Positions 1-7,078 are shown, numbered from the stretch's first letter. The stretch: DNA of 14,027 bases from Prevotellaceae bacterium UBA3627 (GCA_002373375.1 DFLE01000019.1:1-14027); one strand, 5' to 3'. The notes: a model not told the origin generated them from the letters alone. Numbers and translations: made by a program.

Positions 1-47
1 TCCAACTTTTCGGGTTCACATCAAAATTGATGATTTCGCACCCTCTT

Positions 48-157
48 TTTCGTGAAAGCTATCACTTTACAATGAGAAAGCATAACTTTTACAATGTCAT
101 TCGATAGCTTTTACACCGTGAAAGCATAGCTTTTAGAAGGCAAAAAGTATCGTTTTT
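48..157 (+). repeat. 22-bp-period array of short palindromes (left arm)
   Basis: Cut into 22-mers starting at 48, 70, 92, 114 and 136, the sequence aligns as degenerate copies of one unit ending in a form of ATAGCTTTTA. The matching ends fall at 82-91, 104-113 and 126-135, exactly 22 nt apart. The first and last units are more diverged. Most units contain an imperfect palindrome of the type AAAGCATAGCTTT. AAAGCTATC (55-63) can also pair with GATAGCTTT (103-111), so the array could fold into a larger stem-loop. A 22-bp period is close to two helical turns, as expected for binding sites on one face of DNA. The same array appears reversed at 13872-13981. Confidence 0.75.
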
Positions 158-159
158 TT

Positions 160-288
160 ATGCTTTTTCAGAACCTACTACTGATTATCAGACAGTTACA
201 ACCCTCCGTAGATTTCGCTGTACGCGACCAGCAGGAAATTATTTTGAAATATCGCAAGCACGGAGCGTTAACGGAAGTCCCCGGATAG
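160..288 (+). other. Doubtful 42-codon open frame inside the left repeat arm
   Basis: An ATG at 160 opens a 42-codon frame containing FAVRDQQEIILKYRKHG and ending at TAG 286-288. The right arm carries the same frame with a TAG at codon 12. Two CTA-to-CTG changes between the arms are silent in this frame, but the nonsense change shows no need for the protein. There is no ribosome-binding sequence. It is most likely a chance frame in a repeated element, although automated pipelines may annotate such frames as hypothetical proteins wherever the repeat occurs. Confidence 0.2.
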
Positions 289-370
289 GACAAAATCGTC
301 ATTGGTTATCATAAATCAAGTGTCGTTAGGTGACGTGTTTAGGCAGTTTTTGGGGAAATGAATCATATCC

Positions 371-412
371 CAAATAAAATATCCCTCCAATCTGATGTCA
401 GACTGGAGGGAT
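371..412 (-). terminator. Rho-independent terminator of the leftward genes
   Basis: ATCCCTCCAATCTGA (381-395) pairs with TCAGACTGGAGGGAT (398-412), giving a 15-bp stem whose one imperfect position is a G-U pair in the leftward transcript. On the reverse strand the stem is followed by ATTTTATTTG (380-371), a T-rich tract. It starts 28 nt past the stop codon of the outer-membrane protein gene, so it ends that transcript before the repeat arm. Confidence 0.9.
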
Positions 413-439
413 GTCGTATAGCTATGTAACTATTATTTC

Positions 440-1204
440 TTAGAATCTGTAACCTATCTGCAGGGAGTGTTTCATGGTCTTTACGTTCTCTGCATACTCC
501 ATGATATCATACTGCAGACGATAGCCGGCATAGAAACCACGCACAATAACGAAGTTGACACCGGCGTTGATACCAAACTGGAAGATGTTGACATCCTCGT
601 CTTTCAGGCGGTTTGTTACCTTCTCACCGTCAGCAGTACCCTCTGACACCTTTGACACGATGTTGAACTTGAAGTTCGCACCTACGAAAGGCACAAGACT
701 CATCTTGCCTTGTGAGAAATCAATACTGTAAGCCAGATTGACAGGGATAGACGCATTTATCATGTTGATTTTGCGCTCCGCACCCTCATACTTCGTCACT
801 TTCAGTTCGTTGCCGTCCTCGTCAGTCAGTTCCACGTGGTTGCCGCCGCCAATCATCTTGATTTCCTGACCGTGTGAGTAAACCTCACAAGGTTCAATCC
901 TGAGGTGGTCAGTTGTGTGACCGTATGCGTATGAGAACTCCACGCCTGTCTCAAGGAAGAGTGGCATACGCTTCAATGTGTTGATGGTGAGGTTAGGTGA
1001 GAGCAAGCCACCCACGGTGATACCCAACGGATTGAATGAGATGGACTCGCCGTTCACCGTCTCCTTCATACTGCCATAGTCAAAACTACCGTATATACGT
1101 ATGAAGTTAGGAGTCTCCTTGCTGTTACGATACACATACCACTGTGCGAAAGAACTGCTCACGAACATCGACAGCAGTGCTGTCAATAAAAGATATTTCT
1201 TCAT
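440..1204 (-). CDS. Small outer-membrane beta-barrel protein (PorT/OMP_b-brl-like)
   Basis: The protein is 254 aa from the ATG at 1204. An in-frame start at 1252 exists, but the 1204 start gives a clean signal peptide: MKKY, a hydrophobic stretch, then SSSFA before QWYV, with cleavage expected after A20. GAGAA lies just upstream. The mature part has alternating-hydrophobicity segments and polar loops (for example around residues 110-140, rich in E, D, G and K). It ends in HSLQIGYRF, with a terminal phenylalanine as typical of BAM-inserted barrels. This suggests a roughly eight-strand outer-membrane barrel of unknown specific function, a fold common in Bacteroidota. The gene is downstream of KS1 on the same strand, 68 nt away, with its own promoter match and a strong terminator. 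Any role in the lipid pathway is only suggested by position. Confidence 0.85.
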   Translation of the reverse strand: MKKYLLLTALLSMFVSSSFAQWYVYRNSKETPNFIRIYGSFDYGSMKETVNGESISFNPLGITVGGLLSPNLTINTLKRMPLFLETGVEFSYAYGHTTDHLRIEPCEVYSHGQEIKMIGGGNHVELTDEDGNELKVTKYEGAERKINMINASIPVNLAYSIDFSQGKMSLVPFVGANFKFNIVSKVSEGTADGEKVTNRLKDEDVNIFQFGINAGVNFVIVRGFYAGYRLQYDIMEYAENVKTMKHSLQIGYRF

Positions 1205-1249
1205 TATATTCTCGTCTGTAGTCTTTTTATAAAGTCCTGTAATAAAGTA

Positions 1250-1281
1250 CAAAATTAATAATTTATTTTAATTTATACAAA
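1250..1281 (-). promoter_or_regulatory. Bacteroidota-type promoter for the outer-membrane protein gene
   Basis: On the reverse strand TTTG (1281-1278) is followed after 20 nt by TAATTTTG (1257-1250), a perfect match to TAnnTTTG with the expected spacing. The predicted start would leave a leader of about 35-40 nt before the ATG at 1204. The -33 element overlaps the last codons of KS1, so the gene may be transcribed both alone and by read-through. Confidence 0.65.
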
Positions 1282-2523
1282 TTTTTGTATGTTTTTTGCT
1301 GATTTTCTTATTATTAAGGAAGAATTGGTGCCGCCAAATCCGAAAGAGTTGCTTAATACGGTGTTAAGAGTGGCATCTATCGTGGTGGTGGCAAGACGCA
1401 GCTTCTCGGAGTGACTGTCAGGCTGTCTGAAGTTTATGTTAGGCGCTATGAAGCCGCCCCTCATCATCAGTATGCTGTAAACTACCTCGCTGGCTCCTGC
1501 CATCCAGCACTCGTGGCCAGTCATGGACTTCGTGCTGCTGACATACGGCATGCCACCCTGCGGAAAAAGAGCGGCAATGGCATCAGCCTCCTCGGCGTCG
1601 CCTACTGGGGTGGAAGTGGCGTGGGCATTGATGTAGTCAATGTCTACAGCGGATATCCCGGCGTCACTTATGGCGTGTCTCATGGCTTGCAGTATGGCGC
1701 TGTTGTCAGGAGTGCTCAGTCTGCCGTCAGAGCCGGTGGACGTACCGTAGCCTATCACCTCTGCAATGATGTCGGCACCGCGAGCCACGGCATGGTCATA
1801 GTCCTCGAGCACCAGTGCCGCCGCGCCGCCGCTTGGTACCAGTCCGTCACGGTCAGCATCAAAAGGCCTGCTGGCTGTTGTCGGGTTGTCAGAGCGCCCG
1901 GAGAATACTCCGAGAGCGTCAAAAGACGACATGGCGTATTGGTTTACCTCCTGTGCTCCGCCACAGAGTATCATGTCTTGCATACCCTGGCGTATCATCA
2001 TCGTGGCAATGCCTATGGCGTGGCTGCCGCTGGCACATGCGCCGCTGACGGTAAAACTCGTTCCGCGCAGGTTGAAAATCTTACAGAGATTCATCGTCAC
2101 GGTGGAGTTCATCGCTTGGAAGATGTTGCCGGCACCGATGGCGGCGGAGTCACCCACGTTGCGCATCACTTCGTGTGCCTCCACGATAGCTTTTGCAGAG
2201 GTGTCATTTCCGAAGATGCAGCCCATGGTCTGCTCACATTGCCCGGACTCAGAAAGCACACCTGCCATGGTCATGGCCTCCCTTGACGCCATGAAGGCAT
2301 ACGCCGCCTGCTCAGACATGCTGCTGCGCTGACGGCGGTTGAGTATGTCCTTTATGTCGGGCGTTGCCACGATGCCGGTGAGCGGGCAGTGATAGCCATA
2401 GCGCAGGCGCTCGGTGTCATATCCTATGCCCGAACGTCCGCTGCGCAGGGAAGCCTCCACTTCGTCAGTGTTGTTCCCTAAGCATGACCAAATGCCAATG
2501 CCTGTAATTGCTACACGTTTCAT
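1273..2523 (-). CDS. FabB-like beta-ketoacyl-ACP synthase (KS1)
   Basis: The protein is 416 aa from the ATG at 2523. The open frame extends further upstream, but MKRVAITGIG is the canonical KS N-terminus. It is a decarboxylating condensing enzyme that elongates an acyl-ACP with malonyl-ACP in the cytosol. The full triad is present: Cys163 in GACASGSHA, His301 in NAHATSTPVGD, and His337 with Lys332 in STKSMTGHECW. The glycine-rich C-terminus SNSFGFGGTNSSL is normal. The spacing of the active-site residues, and segments such as GASEVVYSILMMRGGFIAPNINF near residue 350, resemble FabB more than FabF. ECWMAGASE replaces the usual SLGAAG after the second His. The length is standard for a single-domain KS. 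It is transcribed divergently from the ACP operon and is probably the elongation partner of that ACP. It could instead be a general FabB paralogue. Confidence 0.92.
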   Translation of the reverse strand: MKRVAITGIGIWSCLGNNTDEVEASLRSGRSGIGYDTERLRYGYHCPLTGIVATPDIKDILNRRQRSSMSEQAAYAFMASREAMTMAGVLSESGQCEQTMGCIFGNDTSAKAIVEAHEVMRNVGDSAAIGAGNIFQAMNSTVTMNLCKIFNLRGTSFTVSGACASGSHAIGIATMMIRQGMQDMILCGGAQEVNQYAMSSFDALGVFSGRSDNPTTASRPFDADRDGLVPSGGAAALVLEDYDHAVARGADIIAEVIGYGTSTGSDGRLSTPDNSAILQAMRHAISDAGISAVDIDYINAHATSTPVGDAEEADAIAALFPQGGMPYVSSTKSMTGHECWMAGASEVVYSILMMRGGFIAPNINFRQPDSHSEKLRLATTTIDATLNTVLSNSFGFGGTNSSLIIRKSAKNIQKFV

Positions 2524-2542
2524 CTGTATGTTACTTGTACTG

Positions 2543-2550
2543 CAAAGATA
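2543..2550 (-). promoter_or_regulatory. -7 element for KS1
   Basis: On the reverse strand TATCTTTG matches TAnnTTTG and ends 19 nt before the KS1 ATG at 2523. No good TTTG is found at the -33 position (only a TTTA-like stretch), so this promoter may be weak or need an activator. Confidence 0.5.
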
Positions 2551-2619
2551 AGAAAAAGATGGTTGATAAATAAATGAAATGTAACTTTGTGTTGAAAAAA
2601 GAAAAAAACGTCTTTTTCT

Positions 2620-2651
2620 TTTGTCTGTTGCACTCTTTTTTTGTAACTTTG
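2620..2651 (+). promoter_or_regulatory. Bacteroidota-type promoter of the ACP operon
   Basis: TTTG (2620-2623) and TAACTTTG (2644-2651) match the -33 and -7 elements with a 20-nt spacer. The predicted transcript would begin about 15 nt before the ACP start codon, in an A-rich leader without a Shine-Dalgarno sequence. Confidence 0.7.
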
Positions 2652-2672
2652 TGTGTAAAAATACAGTTGTTA

Positions 2673-2915
2673 ATGAATACAAGTGAGATAAAAGAGAAGG
2701 TTAACGCTTTCCTTGTTGACGAATTAGAGATAGATACTAACAAAATATATGACGATGCACGCTTGAAAGAGGATGTGGGCATAGACAGTCTGGACTATGT
2801 TGACATAGTGGCTTTCGTCAGGCGTGAGTATGGCTTCAAGATAGAGAAGGAGCAGATGAAGGATGTACTTACGTTGGGGCAGTTTTATGAATTTATAGCT
2901 CAGCATGGATTATAA
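2673..2915 (+). CDS. Acyl carrier protein
   Basis: The protein is 80 aa from the ATG at 2673. The frame is open upstream, but the extra residues are encoded by the promoter region. It carries growing acyl chains on a 4'-phosphopantetheine arm attached to Ser39 in GIDSLDYVDIV, the DSL motif at the start of helix II. Acidic residues dominate helix I and helix II (DELEID, DYVDIV), as needed for docking to condensing enzymes. The size is standard for a type II ACP. It overlaps the following acyltransferase gene by 11 nt, which indicates tight coupling. Because it is encoded with three KS genes and an acyltransferase, it is more likely a dedicated secondary-lipid ACP than the housekeeping AcpP. 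No phosphopantetheinyl transferase is in the window. Confidence 0.93.
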   Translation: MNTSEIKEKVNAFLVDELEIDTNKIYDDARLKEDVGIDSLDYVDIVAFVRREYGFKIEKEQMKDVLTLGQFYEFIAQHGL

Positions 2916-3786
2916 CCTCAACGGACAGGGAGTGACCTTTGGCAGTCTGTGGATGCACAGACAGCTCATAAGGATGATGAGGTATGTGCCGGTGGAGGTG
3001 TTCTATTATTTTGCCGCCATATTTGTCATTCCCGTGTGTCTTATCGTCAATCCGGCTCAGAGGATAATATATCGTTATTTCAGGGATTGCCATCACGCTT
3101 CGCCGGTCAGGGCAGCGGTGATGACATATCGTAACTTCTATTTATTTGCTCAGGTTGTCATAGACAGGTTTGCCATGTATGGAGGCAGACGCTTTGACGT
3201 GGATGTAGAGGGCTATGACAACTTCCAGCAACTTGCGGAGCAGAAGGAGGGCTTTTTGCAACTTAGTGCCCATGTGGGTAACTACGAGATAGCCGGCTAT
3301 ACGCTCATTTCAGACAAGAAACGACTTAACGCATTGGTGTTTGATAAGGAGAAGGCTACGGTGATGGAAAACCGTGGCAGGCTCTTTTCGGTTACCAATA
3401 TCCGCATGATAGCGGTAAAGCAGGATATGAGTCATCTCTTTACCATTAATGAGGCCTTGGCTGATGGCGAGACGGTGAGTATGCCTGCAGACAGGATGCT
3501 GGGTTCTACAAAAGGCGTTACCCTGAATTTCATGGGTAAGGAGGCTGTGTTCCCGCTCGGACCGTTTACTGTAGCCACCATGCGCGGACTCAATGTGCTT
3601 GCCGTCAATGTCATGAAGACAGGTACGAAAAGATACAAGATATATGTCACGCCCTTGCGTTATGACAAGGGCAAACCCCGTGCAGAGCAGACAACGCAGT
3701 TGGCGCGGGCCTATGCCGATGAACTGGAGCGTATGCTGAGACTCTATCCTGAACAATGGTATAACTATTTCTCGTTTTGGAAGTAA
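2905..3786 (+). CDS. LpxL/HtrB-family lysophospholipid-type acyltransferase
   Basis: The protein is 293 aa and begins inside the ACP gene. The family transfers acyl chains from acyl-ACP to a lipid acceptor at the cytoplasmic face of the inner membrane. A hydrophobic anchor spans about residues 31-50. The catalytic HX4E motif is HVGNYE (His123, Glu128). Conserved family features follow: the ADRMLGS stretch near 195-201, FMGKEAVFPLGPF near 209-221, and the C-terminal YPEQWYNYFSFW. All key motifs are intact and the length is close to that of LpxL proteins. Related acyltransferases occur in aryl polyene and flexirubin clusters, where they are thought to attach the finished chain to a lipid. The same role is inferred here from the neighbouring ACP and KS genes. 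The alternative is a late lipid A acyltransferase. Confidence 0.9.
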   Translation: MDYNLNGQGVTFGSLWMHRQLIRMMRYVPVEVFYYFAAIFVIPVCLIVNPAQRIIYRYFRDCHHASPVRAAVMTYRNFYLFAQVVIDRFAMYGGRRFDVDVEGYDNFQQLAEQKEGFLQLSAHVGNYEIAGYTLISDKKRLNALVFDKEKATVMENRGRLFSVTNIRMIAVKQDMSHLFTINEALADGETVSMPADRMLGSTKGVTLNFMGKEAVFPLGPFTVATMRGLNVLAVNVMKTGTKRYKIYVTPLRYDKGKPRAEQTTQLARAYADELERMLRLYPEQWYNYFSFWK

Positions 3787-5333
3787 TAGCCACAAACATA
3801 ACATCACCGCTCGGACGTACCACTGAGGAAAACTATGTGGCTGTCAGGCAGGGGCAGAGTGCACTGCGTTTTTGTAGTGCAGGAAGCAGGGGCGTGCCCT
3901 TTGACTTCTGTGCTGCTGTCTTTGACGCAGCTCCTCAGTTTGAGGAGCTGGCATACTCGTCTGCCGCAGAGGCATTGTCGCACACGGTGGGCATGGACCT
4001 CAGGCGTACGGTGTTTATCCTAAGTTCTACAAAGGGCATCATTGATGAGCCTATGGGTGTTACTGCCACACGCATAGCACGGCGTCTGGGCATCGAGGAG
4101 AAGCCAGTAGTGGTGTGTAACGCTTGTATCTCTGGCTTGTCGGCGCAGATACTGGCAGACAGACTGCTTGCCACAGGGGTATATGATAGTGCCGTCATAA
4201 CAGGAGTGGATGTGCTGACAGACTTTATCATATCGGGCTTCCAGTCGCTTAAGGCATTGTCTGCGCAACCGTGCCGGCCTTTCGACATAGAACGCCTCGG
4301 GCTTAACCTTGGTGAGGCTGCCGCTACCATGGTGGTGGTGAGAGACAAGAAAATGGCAAAGGGCGACGGCGATTTCCGTTTCCGTACGTTGCGTTGCTCC
4401 ACGCATAATGATGCATGGCACGTGACCAATCCGCATCCGAAAGGCGAAGGGGCGTACCGTTCTTTGCTGGAGGTAGGGAGTGATGATGTTGCGTGTATCG
4501 GGGTGCATGGTACTGCAACGATGTTCAATGACCAAATGGAGTCTATGGCGATAGTAAGGGCACAGATGACAGATGTGCCTCTGTCTGCCCTGAAAGGCTA
4601 TTACGGACATACTCTGGGAGCGGCAGGACTGCTTGAAACGATAGTCACCGCCCGTGCTTTGCATGATGGTGTGATACTGGCAAACGAGGGTTTCTCTGTC
4701 AGAGGCGTCAGTGGGAAAGTCAATATACAGGAAGCTGAATGCCATACGGATGGCCGTTGCTTCGTCAAGATGATGTCTGGCTTCGGAGGGTGTAACGCTG
4801 CCATAGCCTATCAGGTGGGAGATGATGTGGAAAGCGGTTTGGAGAGAGAAGGGGCGGCAAGGCTTGATGTCCCGACCGTACAGCGGAGAGAGACGGTGAG
4901 ACATAACAAGATGGATGTACTGGGCAAGTGCGTGTATGATGCCGTGGAGCGGCTGATAGCGGAAAACCGTGACAATCTGTCGGATGATGATATAGAGAAC
5001 CACTTGTCGTTGATAATATTCAACAAGACATCATCCGTGGTTTCAGACCGTAAGTACCAGGCAACGATAAGCGACGTGGAGAACTATTACCCCAGTCCGT
5101 CGGTGTTCGTATATACGCTCCCTAATGTGGCACTGGGTGAGATAGCCGTACGTTATGGCATACATGGCGAGACATCACTCTATATACTGCCAGACAGGGA
5201 CGAGACCGTCATGCGGAGTATTGTTGAGGCATCACTCAATGACAATGACACTCGTTATGTCATAACAGGGTGGGTGGACTGCCCTGATGAGAATAATAGG
5301 GAATGTGACTTGAAAATAGTGAAGAAACAGTGA
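3777..5333 (+). CDS. Beta-ketoacyl synthase with extra C-terminal thiolase-like half domain (KS2)
   Basis: The protein is 518 aa. TTG at 3777 is the only usable start: the frame has a stop at 3762 and the next ATG is at residue 73. It also places ATNITSPLG where KS proteins have their first strand. The gene therefore overlaps the acyltransferase by 10 nt. Residues 1 to about 345 form the KS with an intact triad: Cys117 in CNACISG, His244 in GVHGTAT, and His278 with Lys273 in ALKGYYGHTLGAAG. The last motif is usual for polyene/polyketide-type KS. Residues about 375-518 are additional. IIFNKTSSVVSDRKYQ, then SPSVFVYTLPNVALGEIAVRYG and HGETSLYIL, resemble the N-terminal half of a ketoacyl synthase (Ketoacyl-synt_2-like) with no Cys at the elbow. 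A structural or chain-length role is inferred. The stop overlaps the GTG start of KS3. Confidence 0.88.
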   Translation: MEVIATNITSPLGRTTEENYVAVRQGQSALRFCSAGSRGVPFDFCAAVFDAAPQFEELAYSSAAEALSHTVGMDLRRTVFILSSTKGIIDEPMGVTATRIARRLGIEEKPVVVCNACISGLSAQILADRLLATGVYDSAVITGVDVLTDFIISGFQSLKALSAQPCRPFDIERLGLNLGEAAATMVVVRDKKMAKGDGDFRFRTLRCSTHNDAWHVTNPHPKGEGAYRSLLEVGSDDVACIGVHGTATMFNDQMESMAIVRAQMTDVPLSALKGYYGHTLGAAGLLETIVTARALHDGVILANEGFSVRGVSGKVNIQEAECHTDGRCFVKMMSGFGGCNAAIAYQVGDDVESGLEREGAARLDVPTVQRRETVRHNKMDVLGKCVYDAVERLIAENRDNLSDDDIENHLSLIIFNKTSSVVSDRKYQATISDVENYYPSPSVFVYTLPNVALGEIAVRYGIHGETSLYILPDRDETVMRSIVEASLNDNDTRYVITGWVDCPDENNRECDLKIVKKQ

Positions 5334-7078
5334 ATATCGTTATCAATGGCATAGGAATAGTATCATCGCTGGGTGTAGGGGCTGAGGCTACCACTGAGGC
5401 ATTGCGCAAGGGAAGTACGGGTATCCGTACGATGAGATACCTGCAGTCGCAGCATACCGAACTACCTGTTGGCGAGGTTCCGCTCTCCAATGAGGAGATG
5501 ATGCAGATGTTAAACGCTACGTCTGAAAGATATGTCAGTCGTACAGCCTTGATGGGTGCCATAGCCTTGAGAGAGGCTTTGCATAGCGCCGGCATCGATG
5601 CCGACCTGAAGGGTAAGCGTGTGTGCCTCATCTCAGGGACAACCGTAGGCGGTATGGATATGACTGAGAGAGTGTTTGCAAGTGCGGATGATAATGACTT
5701 ATACTACTGTGTTAAGCATCATGACTGTGGCAGCAGTACAGAGGATATGGCACGCCTGGCTGGTGTTGAAGCGGAGTGTTGTACGGTGTCCACGGCCTGT
5801 TCTGCGGCACTTAATGCTATCATAGTGGGCAGTGAGATGCTGAAGAACGACGAGGCAGACATTGTCATAGCCGGTGGCAGCGAGGCATTGAGCCGCTTCC
5901 ATCTGAACGGTTTTAATTCGCTGAAGATACTTGACGACAAACCTCCCCGCCCCTTCTGTGCCACTCGTCAGGGACTGAACCTCGGAGAGGGTGCGGCCTA
6001 TGTTGTGATGACACGAGAGAAAGACGCGAAAGAAAAGGGTATATATCTTGCGGGATATGCCAACCGTTGTGACGCATACCATCAGACAGCCTCATCACCT
6101 GAGGGTAAAGGAGCGTCATTGGCAATGTCCGCCGCATTACGAATGGCACATCTCACGCCACAGGACATAGACTATGTTAATGCGCATGGCACTGGTACTC
6201 CTGACAATGACAGAAGTGAGAGTCATGCCCTGCGAACTGTATTCGGTGAGGCGTTACCTCCTGTATCAAGCACCAAGGGGGCTACAGGGCACACCACGTC
6301 GGCTTCAGGGGCAATAGAGACTGTGATATGTATCCTTGCCATGCGTAACGGATTTATACCGGGCAACAATGGTTGGAGGGAGAAAGATGATGAGTGTATA
6401 GCGCCTGTTGCTGCTGCGTATGCTGCGACACTGCATCATGTAATGTGCAACTCCTTCGGGTTCGGGGGGAACGACAGCAGCATAATACTGTCAGATACAA
6501 CCGTGGAACAAAGACAAGATGCCGTTCCTTCATGGCAAGTGGAGGAGGTTGCCGATGTAACGGTGGACAGTATGGAACAACTTGCAGAATTGGCTGAATA
6601 TGTGTCGCCAAGGGAGACACGCAGGATGGGAAAGCTGTTAAAGGCCGCTACCCTGTCATCATTGAAGGCATTGCGTATGGCGGGCACAGATAATCCCGAT
6701 GCCATTATAACGGCTACGGCAAACGGTATGTTGGAGAACAGCGAACAATTATTACGTGAGATAGCTGACAACGGCGAGCAGACAACCAGCCCCACACTCT
6801 TTATGCAGTCCACCCACAATACCATAGGCAGCGCCATAGCCATACGCCTGGGGTGCCATGGCTATAACATCACATATACACAAGGTGAGCAGTCACTGCA
6901 ATGTGCACTGAGCGATGCCCGACGACTGATAGCTACTGGTCAGGCAGAGACGGTGCTTATAGGTTGCCATGACGAGTCTGCGCCTTATCTCAATACGTTG
7001 CTACAGCGTCTGGGAGAAGACGTGTCTCGTGATATATACTCTCGTTCAATAGTTCTTACAAGGAAAAAGGAAAGATGA
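5330..7078 (+). CDS. Beta-ketoacyl synthase with fused chain-length-factor-like half domain (KS3)
   Basis: The protein is 582 aa and starts with GTG, in a GTGA overlap with the KS2 stop. The N-terminal KS (residues 1 to about 388) has Cys157 in STACSAALNA, His286 in NAHGTGTPDND, His321 with Lys316 in STKGATGHTTSASGA, and the closing CNSFGFGGNDSS. The remaining roughly 180 residues form a second thiolase-like half: DAIITATANGM near 457-467, SPTLFMQSTHNTIGSAIAIRLG near 487-508, and a TVLIGCHDE strand near 541-549. The elbow that would hold the catalytic Cys reads STHNTIG, so this half cannot condense. It resembles Ketoacyl-synt_2 domains and may act as a built-in chain-length factor or dimer partner. 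Together with KS2 it suggests iterative synthesis of a long or polyunsaturated chain. The exact substrate cannot be told from sequence. Confidence 0.88.
   Translation: MNIVINGIGIVSSLGVGAEATTEALRKGSTGIRTMRYLQSQHTELPVGEVPLSNEEMMQMLNATSERYVSRTALMGAIALREALHSAGIDADLKGKRVCLISGTTVGGMDMTERVFASADDNDLYYCVKHHDCGSSTEDMARLAGVEAECCTVSTACSAALNAIIVGSEMLKNDEADIVIAGGSEALSRFHLNGFNSLKILDDKPPRPFCATRQGLNLGEGAAYVVMTREKDAKEKGIYLAGYANRCDAYHQTASSPEGKGASLAMSAALRMAHLTPQDIDYVNAHGTGTPDNDRSESHALRTVFGEALPPVSSTKGATGHTTSASGAIETVICILAMRNGFIPGNNGWREKDDECIAPVAAAYAATLHHVMCNSFGFGGNDSSIILSDTTVEQRQDAVPSWQVEEVADVTVDSMEQLAELAEYVSPRETRRMGKLLKAATLSSLKALRMAGTDNPDAIITATANGMLENSEQLLREIADNGEQTTSPTLFMQSTHNTIGSAIAIRLGCHGYNITYTQGEQSLQCALSDARRLIATGQAETVLIGCHDESAPYLNTLLQRLGEDVSRDIYSRSIVLTRKKER

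Larger units (their letters stand above)
1..323 (+). repeat. Left arm of a ~320-bp inverted repeat pair
   Basis: This segment is repeated in reverse complement at 13706-14026. By eye I count 12 substitutions and one 2-nt indel (ATCAAAATTG at 21-30 here against ATCAATTG in the other arm), about 96% identity. Weaker similarity continues inward to about position 341. The segment is AT-richer than the genes and encodes no credible protein. From the outer end it holds a unique part (1-47), a 22-bp-period array of short palindromes (48-157), and a more constant part with the palindrome CGTTAACG. The outer boundary is unknown because the repeat runs to the window edge. It lies just beyond the terminator of the leftward outer-membrane gene. 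It could be a dispersed MITE-like or REP-like element, or one end of a composite element; nothing here decides between these. Confidence 0.93.
2524..2672. promoter_or_regulatory. Divergent promoter region between KS1 and the ACP operon
   Basis: This 149-nt AT-rich region drives both directions. Leftward, TATCTTTG (2550-2543, reverse strand) is a perfect TAnnTTTG 20 nt before the KS1 ATG, with only a weak -33. Rightward, TTTG at 2620-2623 and TAACTTTG at 2644-2651 are 20 nt apart and lie 21 nt before the ACP ATG. A second TAACTTTG lies at 2582-2589 within an exact 13-nt direct repeat, TGTAACTTTGTGT (2580-2592 and 2642-2654). This could be an upstream promoter or a repeated operator. Both predicted leaders are very short and lack a Shine-Dalgarno sequence. 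Confidence 0.65.

Noticed and set aside
48..157. Reading the 22-bp array as a CRISPR
   Set aside because: The units abut without unique spacers, are degenerate and partly palindromic, and no cas genes are present.
1275..1290. AT-only palindrome ATACAAATTTTTGTAT followed by a T-run, as a + strand terminator
   Set aside because: No + strand gene ends nearby, the stem is entirely A-T, and the site coincides with the KS1 stop and the -33 element of the outer-membrane protein promoter.
1411..2286. A 291-codon open frame on the + strand opposite KS1
   Set aside because: It is antisense to an unambiguous KS with full catalytic motifs. The translation has low-complexity composition, no recognisable domain, and no promoter or ribosome-binding sequence.
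2574..2672. N-terminal extension of the ACP by 33 codons
   Set aside because: The extension would be encoded by the promoter region and is Phe/Lys-rich. The ATG at 2673 gives a normal 80-aa ACP.
4020..5003. A 327-codon open frame on the - strand opposite KS2
   Set aside because: It is a long antisense shadow of a gene with intact triad motifs. The translation is unusually rich in His, Arg and Cys and resembles no protein family.
1273..7078. Annotating KS1-KS3 as the housekeeping fatty acid synthase
   Set aside because: Three KS genes with fused half-domains, a separate ACP and an acyltransferase, without fabD, fabG, fabH or fabZ, do not match a primary fatty acid locus.
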